Part shown: piece after piece, positions 23,901-28,067 of the stretch
How positions within the stretch are numbered: the stretch's first letter is position 1
How the letters are laid out: each line of letters begins with the position of its first letter
Source: Symbiodinium natans
Taxonomy: Eukaryota > Sar > Dinophyceae > Suessiales > Symbiodiniaceae
NCBI GenBank assembly: GCA_905221605.1
Contig: CAJNDS010000857.1
Coordinates: forward strand, 62,001 to 126,000
Length of the DNA stretch: 64,000 nucleotides
Reading direction: 5' to 3'
Program-made: the position numbers and the translations under genes
Notes under the pieces: generated by a model
The model's database searches: none
What the model was told of the DNA's origin: nothing
Seen by the model: only the letters and a program-made list of their open reading frames with translations

Positions 23901-25519
23901 TTTAGGGGTTAGGGGGGTTGAATTAGGGGGCTTAGGGGGTTTTAGGGGTTACGGGGGTTGAAATAGGGGGTTTAGGGGGTTTTAGGGGGTTCAGGGGGTT
24001 TTTAGGGCTTAAGGCCACGCCAAACCCTGAAGCAGCATGGTTAAAAGACCATGCCCTGAATCCGAAGAGAATCCCCCGCCGCCACCCCTCTTAAGCCCTA
24101 ACTACGCCCTAAACCCTGAACCCTAAACCCTAAACCTGAAACCCGAAACCCGAAACCCTAAACCCTAAACCCTAAACCCTAAACCCTAAACCCTAAACCC
24201 GAAACCCTTTGGAAGACAAACAAGCCACGCCTGGAGCTGGGCTTGGCTTTGAGGACTTGAGTTGAGGGCTTAGGACTTATAGTGTTCCGAGTGACGGCTT
24301 AGGAGCTTTCAGGTTTCAGGGTTTAGGGTGTCGGGTTTCGGGTTTAGGGCTTGGGGTTTAGGGCTTAGGGCTTAGGGCTTAGGGTTTAGGGTTTAGGGTT
24401 TAGGGTTTAGGGTTTAGGGTTTAGGGTTTATAGGGTTTAGGGGTACAAGAGTGAAGCCCTGGGCCGAGATTCCGGGGGCGTGCGGAAGACCACGCTAAAG
24501 GTCTTGTTCTCGTCCGCCGGCTGGACCATGGACATCAGCTCGGCACCGGTCCTTATCTCGGTAGCCCAGCGACCATATTCTGATAAGGGCACCCTTTTTT
24601 AAGGGGTCAATGTCTGAGGGAAGCCATAACCAAAATTTGAAGGGTACAGGGCACCACTGGGCTGCCTTACGAACCCAAAACCTACCTATTTTTCTGGGCT
24701 CTTGTGACAATACCCCTTTTGGGTTCTTAGTTAAACCTACAAACACGTAAGCTTTGATTTCTTAAGGTACGCCAAACCTTGTTTCCTTGCGAGTGCAGTA
24801 CGGGGGCTTTGTTTCATTATAGTGATAGCAAAAACTCCACAGCAAACCATCAGACTGGGATTGCTTTTTAGGGCGTCAGGAAGCAATTGGTTTGTCTAAG
24901 TTGTCGCCAAGGTTTGCTTGCTGTGGTCTGGGGATGCCTCATGATGCTTCGGCTTCATGAGTGCCAGCGCGTCTTTGTGCTCGTTGGGTCAGGAGCTTCT
25001 AAGAGCTTGATAACGATAACTCGGGTGTTGTAGAAAGGAGCCGAGCATCTTGTCGTGCTGGAAGAGGTAGCCGCTGCAGCTGAACTCCTTGATGTACTCG
25101 GCCCGGACACAAGTCCAACCGTGCAGCTTCTGGCCCACTTCATAGCTGGTGGCCGTCTTCACTGGGGCCTCGGCAACGGCGGCCGCCTGCATCGCCACGG
25201 CGCTGAAGCTTGCACGGCCCTCCGCGGAGAGGGACACCGCGCTCGGCTGCACCGAAAGCTTCGTGCCCGCAGGTCCTGCACGCAAGAGCCGGCGCAGGGC
25301 GGCGCCGCCCCGGGCGCGGCTACGTGCGGCGGCGGCACCGGCGGTGCCCACCGCAAACATGGCCGTGGCAAGCCCGGTACTGGAGGCCGAGGTTGGCTTG
25401 ACCTTTGGGTCGGAGCTCGCACGGCCCTGGTGGACCTGGGCGCGGGCGACCGGAGCGCCCACGAAAGCCTGCGCCGGGCCCGCTGCAGCGGCCACTGAGG
25501 AACCGGCGCTACTGGCCAT
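256..25519 (-). CDS. M16C presequence protease (PreP/Cym1/PITRM1-like), 30 exons, 3' half off the left edge
   Basis: This is a zinc metalloprotease of the pitrilysin M16C family, which in mitochondria and plastids degrades cleaved targeting presequences and other short peptides. Thirty islands on the minus strand join in frame into about 667 codons that follow PreP from the N-terminus through the first catalytic domain pair into the helical linker. The inverted zinc motif HVLEH is at 23.57 kb and the VVFNEM glutamate at 19.76 kb; counted over the joined exons they are 100 residues apart, the spacing known for plant PreP. Family landmarks FPDRTCYPVAS, QEGWHYE, YGVDSGGDP, HPSNAKFWFYGDDP and LNTGSFPKGL are all present in order. 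Only about 2.0 kb of this 25.3 kb is coding; introns are filled with TTTAGGG/CCCTAAA blocks. The second half of the enzyme (roughly 350-450 residues) must lie to the left of base 1. No in-frame stop or frameshift was met in the proposed exons. Confidence 0.94.
326..436. repeat. TTTAGGG array
   Basis: Telomere-type heptamers between PreP exons 29 and 30; CCCTAAA on the coding strand, close to the exon 30 acceptor. Confidence 0.95.
512..577 (-). CDS. PreP exon 29
   Basis: Twenty-two codons starting ETPDTAEAMQTVPRLEL and ending SDIPK (family QETPDPPEALRCVPSLNLGDIPK). Acceptor GTCAG|GAG, GT donor (AAG|GTGGGT). Confidence 0.95.
606..1000. repeat. TTTAGGG array with degenerate tail
   Basis: Dense TTTAGGG to about 780, then GGGCTTAGGGTCTTCA variants and scattered copies to about 1,000. 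It fills the acceptor side of PreP intron 28. Confidence 0.9.
1205..1540. repeat. CCCTAAA blocks flanking PreP exon 28
   Basis: CCCTAAA/CCCCAAA units at 1210-1320 and a clean array at 1441-1540, on either side of the exon. Confidence 0.9.
1347..1394 (-). CDS. PreP exon 28
   Basis: Sixteen codons, DIQQLIEETTKLKEIQ (family DLAELARATEELKLKQ). Acceptor GGGAG|GAT, GA donor (CAG|GACTGG). Confidence 0.9.
1560..3390. other. AT-rich unique insert within PreP intron 27
   Basis: This stretch is markedly AT richer than the rest and has almost no telomere units. At 1,690-1,980 a unit resembling 'AAGTCTTGCTTATTGGGGGTGA' (shorter forms vary) recurs about every 55-60 bases. No protein of recognised family is seen; the short frames are not convincing. 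Confidence 0.6.
3389..3900. repeat. Triplicated GGGCCCTGG hairpin unit with CCAAAAAAA / GGTTTTTTT foldback
   Basis: A unit reading CCAGGACTC...TTGGGCCCTGGATGGAAGAGTCC occurs at 3389-3432, 3503-3550 and 3692-3743. Its third copy is flanked by CCAAAAAAA repeats on the left (3620-3690) and GGTTTTTTT repeats on the right (3744-3840), so a long hairpin can form. Confidence 0.8.
4020..4064 (-). CDS. PreP exon 27
   Basis: Fifteen codons, EKLELEKHRATLEEE, the charged helical linker between the two halves of PreP. Acceptor TTCCAG|GAG, apparent GT donor. The next intron is the longest (about 2.6 kb). Confidence 0.85.
4100..4590. repeat. TTTAGGG/TTTGGGG blocks and unique spacer
   Basis: Arrays at 4102-4225 and 4425-4585 flank a 200-base spacer of degenerate units between PreP exons 26 and 27. 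Confidence 0.85.
4594..4647 (-). CDS. PreP exon 26
   Basis: Encodes VVVESRPSKDLSKKVEEE (family VTIEMQPDPEKATQEEVEE). Acceptor CGCAG|GTC. The donor lies somewhere in a run of four GAG codons, so the end may shift by multiples of three. Confidence 0.85.
4680..5330. repeat. CCCTAAA then long TTTAGGG arrays
   Basis: CCCTAAA variants at 4683-4775, then TTTAGGG at 4866-5023 and 5138-5327. The 5,025-5,137 spacer is open in one minus frame (EELLRGRG) but does not continue PreP and is left as intron. Confidence 0.9.
5375..5413 (-). CDS. PreP exon 25
   Basis: Thirteen codons, DLIRTKLLDNPHK (family PLIEKLILNNSHR). Acceptor AAAAG|GAC, GC donor (AAG|GCGCCA). Confidence 0.9.
5580..5730. repeat. CCCTCAAA octamer array
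   Basis: About 17 perfect copies of the 8-mer CCCTCAAA, a one-base-longer variant of the telomere unit, on the donor side of PreP exon 24. Confidence 0.95.
5765..5806 (-). CDS. PreP exon 24
   Basis: Fourteen codons, ELKQRLDKGEPVFQ (family ALKTRIAEEGSKAVFS). Acceptor AGCAG|GAG, GA donor (CAG|GACGCG). Confidence 0.9.
6060..6295. repeat. Degenerate CCCTAAA/CCCCTAAAC block
   Basis: Mixed 7- and 8-mers on the donor side of PreP exon 23. Confidence 0.85.
6300..6351 (-). CDS. PreP exon 23
   Basis: Encodes NYDADPFEALKFEGPLQ (family WIYDMDPFEPLKYTEPLK). Acceptor TTGAG|G, GA donor (CAG|GACGCA) preferred; a GC donor three bases further would add one Asp. Confidence 0.93.
6365..6700. repeat. TTTGGGG heptamer array
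   Basis: TTTAGGG at both ends and about 28 TTTGGGG units at 6408-6615. The GFGVWGL-type frames reported across it are translations of the repeat. Confidence 0.95.
6974..6994 (-). CDS. PreP exon 22, 21-nt microexon
   Basis: Needed to fill the family gap between GLALL and DPFEAL: it supplies FAANSNW, giving a joined segment of exactly the plant PreP length. Acceptor GCTCAG|G, GA donor (TG|GAACCG); the four bases GAAC repeat at the start of exon 23. It is the least certain junction pair because of its size. Confidence 0.75.
7240..7268. repeat. Poly(G) run
   Basis: Near-pure G tract of about 28 bases within PreP intron 21; long enough to be error prone in sequencing. Confidence 0.9.
7451..7498 (-). 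CDS. PreP exon 21
   Basis: Encodes NRELNTGSFPKGLALL (family LRENNTGSFPRGLSLM). Acceptor CCCAG|G, apparent GT donor (CT|GTTCCC). Confidence 0.93.
7905..8044. repeat. CCCTAAA to CCCTGAA array
   Basis: Clean CCCTAAA units turn into about ten clean CCCTGAA units at 7975-8044, a local homogenised variant directly beside PreP exon 20. Confidence 0.95.
8055..8143 (-). CDS. PreP exon 20
   Basis: Encodes ELIMKTLEELAETGFESDAI and KAAVNTIEFQ (family ELIMDTLKKLAEEGFDNDAVEASMNTIEF). Acceptor GCCAG|GAG, GC donor; a second possible donor three bases further in would add one Gln. Confidence 0.95.
8150..8410. repeat. TTTAGGG array and (CT)n microsatellite
   Basis: TTTAGGG and variants at 8153-8300; (CT)n interrupted by short spacers at 8338-8408. 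The Arg/Glu-repeat minus frames across it are artefacts. Confidence 0.9.
8899..8931 (-). CDS. PreP exon 19 (33 nt)
   Basis: Eleven codons, DMKAEDVKKVE (family GVSEENVQKVE). Acceptor CGCAG|GAC, GC donor (GAG|GCGCGC). Confidence 0.9.
8945..9310. repeat. TTTAGGG and TTTGGGG arrays
   Basis: GGGTTGA, TTTAGGG then a long TTTGGGG block (9140-9290) in PreP intron 18. Confidence 0.9.
9585..9745. repeat. (GGTTTAGGC)n nonamer array
   Basis: About 16 perfect copies of GGTTTAGGC. Because the unit is 9 bases it stays open and gives a FRR-repeat frame, which is not a gene. Confidence 0.95.
9795..9847 (-). CDS. PreP exon 18
   Basis: Encodes GGLDDSMLQATFSVGLK (family SSGLSDELLQPQFGIGLKGV). Acceptor CCTAG|GCG, GA donor (AAG|GACCTG). 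Confidence 0.92.
9895..10095. repeat. TTTAGGG array
   Basis: On the acceptor side of PreP exon 18 (CCCTAAA on the coding strand). Confidence 0.95.
10096..11330. other. Unique and repeat spacer in PreP intron 17
   Basis: Contains a TTTAGGG/TTTGGGG/TTTTGGGG block at 10,710-10,835, a poly(C) tract near 11,250 and unique sequence. Short frames at 10,176-10,412 and 10,945-11,312 have no recognised family and no phase continuity with PreP; nothing else is supported. Confidence 0.6.
11411..11447 (-). CDS. PreP exon 17 (37 nt)
   Basis: Encodes ALVDSGLGSRVI (family ILLESGLGEALV). Acceptor CATAG|GCC, GC donor, phase 1. Confidence 0.9.
11938..12246. repeat. CCCTAAA arrays on both sides of PreP exon 16
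   Basis: Arrays at 11938-12008 and 12128-12246. This is one of the introns that breaks the usual inverted arrangement, since both sides have the same orientation. Confidence 0.9.
12047..12077 (-). CDS. PreP exon 16 (31 nt)
   Basis: A short exon encoding MGTAASPLYK (family MLGTPASPLRK). Acceptor CTGAG|G, GC donor (AAG|GCAGGT). Phases agree on both sides. Confidence 0.9.
12480..12625. repeat. TTTAGGG array
   Basis: Immediately abuts a family-A inverted-repeat element in PreP intron 15. Confidence 0.9.
12630..12763. mobile_element. Family A inverted-repeat element, copy 1
   Basis: Ends in TTCATGGTACTTAACC and GGTTAAGTACCATGAACC...; the left terminus is slightly truncated. Interior contains GCACCTATAACC and its inverse. 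It has no coding capacity, so is MITE- or introner-like. Confidence 0.85.
13138..13215. repeat. (CCCTAAG)n array
   Basis: About ten clean CCCTAAG units beside PreP exon 15, another locally homogenised variant. Confidence 0.95.
13294..13370 (-). CDS. PreP exon 15
   Basis: Encodes VNWVVSEGKEDLQTSLAMSF then LNYLM (family CVNWLLSEKPLDLQTQLALGFLDHLM). Acceptor ACAAG|GTC, GC donor (CA|GCCCGG). Confidence 0.94.
13640..13750. repeat. CCCTAAA block
   Basis: Donor-side repeat of PreP exon 14. Confidence 0.9.
13773..13823 (-). CDS. PreP exon 14
   Basis: Seventeen codons, EFAVGEDEDISKKTMIS (family YPAGRDGDLKKKHMLCVNW). Acceptor CCCAG|GAG, GC donor (AGC|GCCCCC). Confidence 0.88.
13865..14290. repeat. 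(TTTTAGGG)n octamer array
   Basis: Roughly 35 copies of TTTTAGGG, the telomere unit known from Chlamydomonas, framed by TTTAGGG. It lies in PreP intron 13. Confidence 0.95.
14505..14790. repeat. CCCTAAA and TTTAGGG arms around PreP exon 13
   Basis: CCCTAAA at 14,508-14,560 on the donor side and TTTAGGG at 14,725-14,788 on the acceptor side. Confidence 0.9.
14632..14688 (-). CDS. PreP exon 13
   Basis: Nineteen codons, VDSKIEAQPLFKEPKTVIG (family SSKIKFQKLFSEPVRLVE). Acceptor CCCAG|GTG, GA donor (GGC|GAGCCT). Confidence 0.88.
15124..15391. mobile_element. Family B inverted-repeat element split by family A copy 2
   Basis: Left end CTGGTTCTTAGCAGGGAATG, right end inverse ...CATTCCCGACTAAGAACCAG. 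The left arm is present twice in tandem. A complete family A element (15228-15344, ends ACTTGGAGGTTCGTGATAC and GTACCATGAACCTCCAAGT) sits inside it, so B is older than A here. Confidence 0.85.
15465..15583. repeat. TTTAGGG array
   Basis: Directly follows PreP exon 12 on the donor side; same orientation as the acceptor arm of that intron, an exception to the inverted rule. Confidence 0.95.
15603..15635 (-). CDS. PreP exon 12
   Basis: Eleven codons, DKFLSEFEKIE, aligned to the family segment around SEYLDMFEA. Acceptor GTCAG|GAC, GC donor (GAG|GCAGGC). A family-D inverted-repeat element begins about 15 bases upstream of the acceptor. Confidence 0.85.
15651..15760. mobile_element. Family D inverted-repeat element, copy 1
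   Basis: Termini TACTACCAATTGCTTAAAGA and inverse TTCTTAAGCAAATAGTAGG with GAAGCCCC / GGGGCTTC inside. It ends about 15 bases from the exon 12 acceptor. Confidence 0.85.
16330..16465. repeat. CCCTAAA/CCCTCAA array
   Basis: Donor-side arm of PreP exon 11. Confidence 0.95.
16497..16569 (-). CDS. PreP exon 11
   Basis: Encodes FYHPSNAKFWFYGDDPADD and RLELL (family YYHPSNARIWFYGDDDP). Acceptor TTTCAG|G, donor GT (TTG|GTCGCC). Confidence 0.95.
16640..17215. other. Degenerate spacer in PreP intron 10
   Basis: Scattered decayed telomere units, a duplicated 'ATATAAGGGGT' motif near 16,728 and CCCTGAA units at 17,035-17,085. No coding signal seen. Confidence 0.6.
17220..17415. repeat. (TTTTAGGG)n octamer array
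   Basis: About 18 copies; second array of the Chlamydomonas-type octamer, also within a PreP intron. Confidence 0.95.
17582..17659 (-). CDS. PreP exon 10
   Basis: Encodes YGVDSGGDPREIPSLTFDYF plus KNFHGK, the YGVDSGGDP signature. Acceptor GCAG|GTAC, GC donor (GGCAA|GCCGC). Flanks: CCCTAAA array on the left, TTTAGGG array on the right. Confidence 0.96.
17690..18020. repeat. TTTAGGG array with TTAGGG variants
   Basis: Acceptor-side arm of PreP exon 10; several human-type TTAGGG hexamers appear near its right end. Confidence 0.95.
18030..18590. other. Unique spacer in PreP intron 9
   Basis: Starts with a poly(C) tract. A 95-codon plus-strand frame at 18,066-18,353 has no recognisable domain and lies antisense inside an intron; treated as non-coding. 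Confidence 0.55.
18628..18699 (-). CDS. PreP exon 9
   Basis: Encodes KGVYSNPDAAHGRLANMSMF followed by PDTQ (family KGVYSxPDxxxGRxxQxxxFPDT). Acceptor CTAG|GAAG, GC donor (CA|GCACCC), phase 2. Confidence 0.93.
18700..18812. repeat. TTTAGGG array
   Basis: Abuts the PreP exon 9 acceptor (CTAG|G), so the intron's last bases are themselves derived from the repeat. Confidence 0.95.
19117..19450. repeat. CCCTAAA and TTTAGGG arrays within PreP intron 8
   Basis: CCCTAAA/CCCTGAA at 19,117-19,220 and TTTAGGG at 19,312-19,448 form a near-adjacent inverted pair. Confidence 0.9.
19751..19803 (-). CDS. PreP exon 8: distal zinc-ligand Glu
   Basis: Encodes VEKKDEPLKYKGVVFNEM. The Glu of VVFNEM is the third zinc ligand in PreP; over the joined exons it lies 100 residues after the first His of HVLEH. 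Acceptor GGAG|GTC, GC donor inside the Met codon (GAGAT|GCTTCC), completed by the G that starts exon 9. Confidence 0.95.
20253..20315 (-). CDS. PreP exon 7
   Basis: Twenty-one codons containing PRVLAQEGWHYE, the QEGWHYE signature. Acceptor TGAG|GTC, GC donor (GAG|GCCGGG). Confidence 0.94.
20820..21295. repeat. TTTAGGG / CCCTAAA / TTTAGGG blocks in PreP intron 6
   Basis: TTTAGGG at 20,820-20,910, CCCTAAA at 21,030-21,095 and TTTAGGG at 21,190-21,292, separated by short unique spacers with no coding match. Confidence 0.9.
21410..21445 (-). CDS. PreP exon 6
   Basis: Twelve codons, DFYNLIDVYLDA (family DFYNLVDVYLDAV). Acceptor GTAG|GAC, GC donor (GCC|GCAACT). Confidence 0.93.
21645..21810. repeat. 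Short direct repeats
   Basis: 'GACCGTGGCTCGAAAAGACC' with GAGGGACTAG appears twice in tandem (21,660-21,720), followed by two copies of a GCTTAGAGAACCCGAAGCCCC unit. Confidence 0.8.
21980..22190. repeat. Compound microsatellite (CATA)n (GCAT)n (AT)n
   Basis: CATA/CACA, then TGCA/CATG tetramers, then ATAT tracts. It lies just downstream of PreP exon 5; the Tyr/Ile- and His/Met-rich frames over it are artefacts. Confidence 0.95.
22208..22261 (-). CDS. PreP exon 5
   Basis: Eighteen codons, AMTFPDRTCYPVASCNLK, corresponding to the invariant FPDRTCYPVAS segment of PreP. Acceptor ATGAG|GCC, GC donor (AAG|GCGCGC). The intron downstream opens into a microsatellite-rich stretch. Confidence 0.95.
22800..22945. 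repeat. CCCTAAA/CCCTAAG array
   Basis: Donor-side arm of PreP exon 4. Confidence 0.9.
23008..23055 (-). CDS. PreP exon 4
   Basis: Sixteen codons, EPFVELMKSSLQTFLN, matching the PreP segment EPFVELLKGSLHTFLNAF. Acceptor GCAG|GAG; one of the few apparent GT donors (AAC|GTGCCG). Confidence 0.93.
23101..23460. repeat. TTTAGGG array
   Basis: About 50 units, acceptor-side arm of PreP exon 4 (CCCTAAA on the coding strand). Confidence 0.95.
23530..23601 (-). CDS. PreP exon 3: HxxEH zinc-binding motif
   Basis: Encodes NGIAHVLEHSVLCGSRKYP plus flanks. HVLEH is the inverted HxxEH motif of M16 peptidases: both His bind zinc and the Glu is the general base. LEHSVLCGSRKYP is near-diagnostic for PreP. 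Acceptor AAAG|GAG, donor GC (AAG|GCCCCC). Confidence 0.96.
24110..24445. repeat. CCCTAAA and TTTAGGG blocks in PreP intron 2
   Basis: CCCTAAA at 24,110-24,210 and TTTAGGG at 24,320-24,440. Confidence 0.9.
24473..24551 (-). CDS. PreP exon 2
   Basis: Encodes TGAELMSMVQPADENKTF and SVVFRTPP, matching the strand just before the zinc site (family pattern VFRTPP). Acceptor ATAAG|G, donor GA (GAATCT). The phase joins exon 1 as HDK-TGAEL and exon 3 as RTPP-ENSNG. Confidence 0.92.
24561..24666. mobile_element. Family C inverted-repeat element, copy 1
   Basis: Termini GTAGCCCAGCGACC and inverse CACTGGGCTGCC with GGGCACC / GGTAC..GGCACC inside. It forms the acceptor end of PreP intron 1, which has no telomere units at all. 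Confidence 0.75.
24670..25049. other. Remainder of PreP intron 1
   Basis: Unique sequence; no telomere units, no coding similarity. GA donor at its 25,049 end. Confidence 0.6.
25050..25519 (-). CDS. PreP exon 1: start codon, plastid-type leader, first enzyme residues
   Basis: The reading begins at ATG 25519-25517 (MASSAGSS); an in-frame ATG at 25561 is also possible but the region before 25519 is less Ala/Ser rich. About 110 residues of leader precede the enzyme. It has an Ala-rich N-terminus with AFVGAP, resembling the FVAP-type cleavage motif of peridinin-plastid leaders, then a hydrophobic stretch (GLATAMFAVGTAGAAAA) followed by an Arg-rich patch, the layout of class I dinoflagellate plastid leaders. 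Mature similarity starts at SYEVGQKLHGWTCVRAEYI and ends at FQHDK. The exon ends CACGACAA before a GA donor (GATGCTC); the next exon starts with G, completing Lys. The overlapping plus-strand frames here are antisense shadows. Confidence 0.9.
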
Positions 25520-25540
25520 GACACGAAACAAAGGCGGGCT

Positions 25541-25561
25541 TGAGTTCAAAGTGCTGCACAC
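25541..25561 (-). other. Possible decayed spliced-leader relic upstream of PreP
   Basis: GTGCAGCACTTTGAACTCAAG matches the 21-nt dinoflagellate spliced leader at 13 of 21 positions, including the final CTCAAG, 22 bases before the start codon. Such relics are known in genes re-inserted from processed mRNA. The match is weak and may be chance. Confidence 0.25.
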
Positions 25562-26580
25562 GCAAAAGGTGCCATGCAGTCATGCATGTAGTCATGACGT
25601 CTCGAGTCGACCTAACCCCAGGCGTCTGTGTCAGAGGGTCACAGAATGTCCATATACTGCGCGGAATATGCGTTTATGGGCAGTCTCCATGGCTCCCGAA
25701 ACCTCAACAACCCTAATTTGAGACACTAAACCCCACATCTTGGATGAATAGGTAATTCATGGTAATTACAAAAAGGGGGGCACTACAGGCCTGTTAGTAT
25801 AACGCGGAACATCCCAACCCTAAACCCTCAACTGGGCAGCATCCTGAAGCATGGCCTGTCAGAGGGCTACTACCCCCCTCTAGACTACCCACTCCCAGGT
25901 TCCCCATATTTAAGGCTATTTAGGGAGAAGTAAGCCAAATTCAGGGTAGTATAGAGGGGGGGGTAGTAGGAAACCCCCATGATCTGTGCCTCTCGTTTTT
26001 TTGCGGACTTGAGGATGCTCCAGGTTGGGGGAGTCCAGTCGGTTCAGTAGCCGGGTTTGGGGTTGAGGAAATCTGGGCTTCAGCCTTAAACCCTAAACCC
26101 TAAACTTTAGCCCTAAACCTTTCTCACGGCCAACTGACTGTCCAAATCTAAAGCTCTAAGAACTTCCAAGCCAAGACCTTAAACCCCTAATGCAAAGCTG
26201 GGTCTAATTCAACAGAGAAGTCCCAGCAATTCTGCTATCAAACCCTGAGCCCTAAACACCATATAAACCCGAAACCCTAAACCCTGTACACCCGAAACAC
26301 TAAGCCCTGAGCCCCAAACGCTAAACCATCAACCCTCTTAAACCTCTCAAAGTTCAGACACCCCACCGGCCACGAAATCCCCGAGCTGCAGACCTAGCAA
26401 CCCCTGAAACCCAAAGAATGGCCGCCTCAGCCTCCTGAGCCTCCTCTTGTTTAGACCTGGAATCCCATAGCCCTAAACCCTAAACCCTAAACCCTAAACC
26501 CTGAACCCTAAACCCTAAACCATACAAGTAAGGGTGTCCCGACATCTCAAGGCCTAATATCGGCCCTGAGCTCCAGAAGC
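25562..26580. other. Spacer upstream of PreP with inverted-repeat fragments
   Basis: Contains a family E end (25,788-25,815, GTTAGTATAACG..GGAACATCC), a family F element (25,867-25,970, CTACTACCCCCC ... inverse GGGTAGTAGG) and degenerate CCCTAAA units. A minus-strand island at 26,400-26,450 (EAEAAILWV) is open but unassigned. Confidence 0.6.
25867..25970. mobile_element. Family F inverted-repeat element, copy 1
   Basis: CTACTACCCCCCTCTA at the left and inverse TAGAGGGGGGGGTAGTAG at the right; interior shares AGGCTATTTAGGGA and TAAGCC with copy 2 at 27.2 kb. Confidence 0.85.
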
Positions 26581-26584
26581 CCTT

Positions 26585-26700
26585 CACCCATAAACCCGGG
26601 ATTAGGGTTTAGGGTTTAGGGTTTAGGGTTTAGGGTTTCGGGTTTCGGGTTTAGGGTTTAGGGTTTAGGGTTTAGGGTTTAGGGTTTAGGGTTTAGGGGA
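26585..26700. repeat. TTTAGGG array
   Basis: Interstitial array with TTTCGGG variants. Confidence 0.9.
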
Positions 26701-26790
26701 GAGAGAAAAAAAGCTCCCAGGAGAAAGGCCTCGCCGACCTTCGCAGCGGCGCAGCGCCACCTTGGCTGGCCTCAGCTCACTGGGCCCCAT
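26695..26790 (-). CDS. Unassigned coding-like island
   Basis: GC-rich unique island open on both strands; on minus CAAG|GTG begins VALRRCEG. It may be an exon of a gene upstream of PreP, but no family is recognised and phase cannot be tested. Confidence 0.25.
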
Positions 26791-27040
26791 CTCGTTTAAT
26801 GAAGTATACATGGGTTCCTACTACCATGGGTTCCCTAGGGTTTAGGGTTTAGGGTTTAGGGTTTAGGGTTTTGGGGTTTGGGGTTTAGGGTTTAGGGTTT
26901 AGAGTTAGGGTTTCGGGGGAGGTATACACCATGGGCCCTTAATATGGGTCACTTGTTCTATAGCCCTTTTAAGGGTTTAGGGTTTAGGGTTTGGGTTTTG
27001 GGTTTTGGGTTTTGGGTTTTGGGGTTTGGGGTTTAGGGTC

Positions 27041-27184
27041 TACTTGGAGGTTCATGGCACTTACTAACCAAATAGTAACTGCACCTATAACCCAATTATA
27101 ACCATATTATGGCACTTAAGGGCCTTATAAGTGGGTAATAAGTACAGTTATAATTGGTTAAAAAGTACCATGAACCTCCAGGTA
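27041..27184. mobile_element. Family A inverted-repeat element, copy 3
   Basis: TACTTGGAGGTTCATGGCAC at the left and inverse GTACCATGAACCTCCAGGTA at the right, interior AACTGCACCTATAACCCA typical of the family. Confidence 0.9.
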
Positions 27185-27186
27185 CA

Positions 27187-27352
27187 TCATGGGTTCCTAC
27201 TACCCCCTCTATACTACCCCCCTCAGGGTTACCCCCATAATTCAGGCTATTTAGGGATAACTAAGCCTAATTAAGGTTACTTAAGGGGGGAAGCTAGCGG
27301 GGGGAGGGGGGGGGGGGGGGAGAAAAGAGGGGGCTAGCAGGGGAACCCATGG
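27187..27352. mobile_element. Family F inverted-repeat element, copy 2
   Basis: Begins CATGGGTTCCTACTACCCCC and ends GCTAGCAGGGGAACCCATGG. It sits directly against the family A copy and contains a poly(G) tract. Confidence 0.85.
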
Positions 27353-28065
27353 ATATAAATAAGGTATACTACACTTCGCCGGGAACTACCCTTGTTGATC
27401 TTGCTGGGTGGATTTTGGGCGGCCCTATGAAACTTACACCTCTATGGCGATCGTATGGGCCAATCAGATAAAATGGAGATTAGGGCCCACAGAGATTGAA
27501 GCATATTCGGGTCAGGGAGCAAGGACGAAGCTGAATGTTCGGGTTCAGGGTTTCGGGTTTCAGGTTTCGGGTTTCAGTGCAAAGCAGCCTCCTCAGCAGT
27601 CAACCTTAAACAACCTAAACCCCAACTTCCCATGTGTTTAATGTAACGTACTGTACATGAAAAGGACCCAGAACATACACACGCATGCTTGGAATGATAT
27701 GATATCACATGTACTTATGTTGTACTTTTAGGCACGGAGAGTCCAACCCTAACTCCAGGCGCTCGTCGACGTTGGGGATTGGGTACTTACAAATTGGAGA
27801 CACAGCTCCGTCAAGATATGGTCTAGGGTTTTGGGTTTCGGAAATATAGGGTTTAGGGGGATTTCTGTGAATTCTTGTCGTTCTTAGGGTGTTAGGATGC
27901 TTGGCATTGAGGTTTAGGGTTTAGGGTTGAGGGTTTAGGGTTGAGGGTTAAGGTTTAGGGTTTAGGGTTGAGGGTTCAGGGTCAAGGGCTTAGGGGGGCT
28001 CCTAAGCCTTATGCTTCCGAGTGCCTTCAGGGCCTGGAGTCGGGATGTACCTCTGATAAAGCAAA
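27353..28065. other. Mostly unique spacer with one coding-like island
   Basis: At 27,738-27,770 (minus) the frame YPIPNVDERLE follows an AG and has GC-rich third positions, so may be an exon. The 77-codon plus frame at 27,408 has no recognised family. Decayed telomere units from 27,830. Confidence 0.35.
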
Positions 28066-28067
28066 AA

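Noticed and set aside
25055-25721. Plus-strand genes of 147-190 codons
   Set aside because: Antisense shadows of GC-rich PreP exon 1, whose minus frame aligns to PreP.
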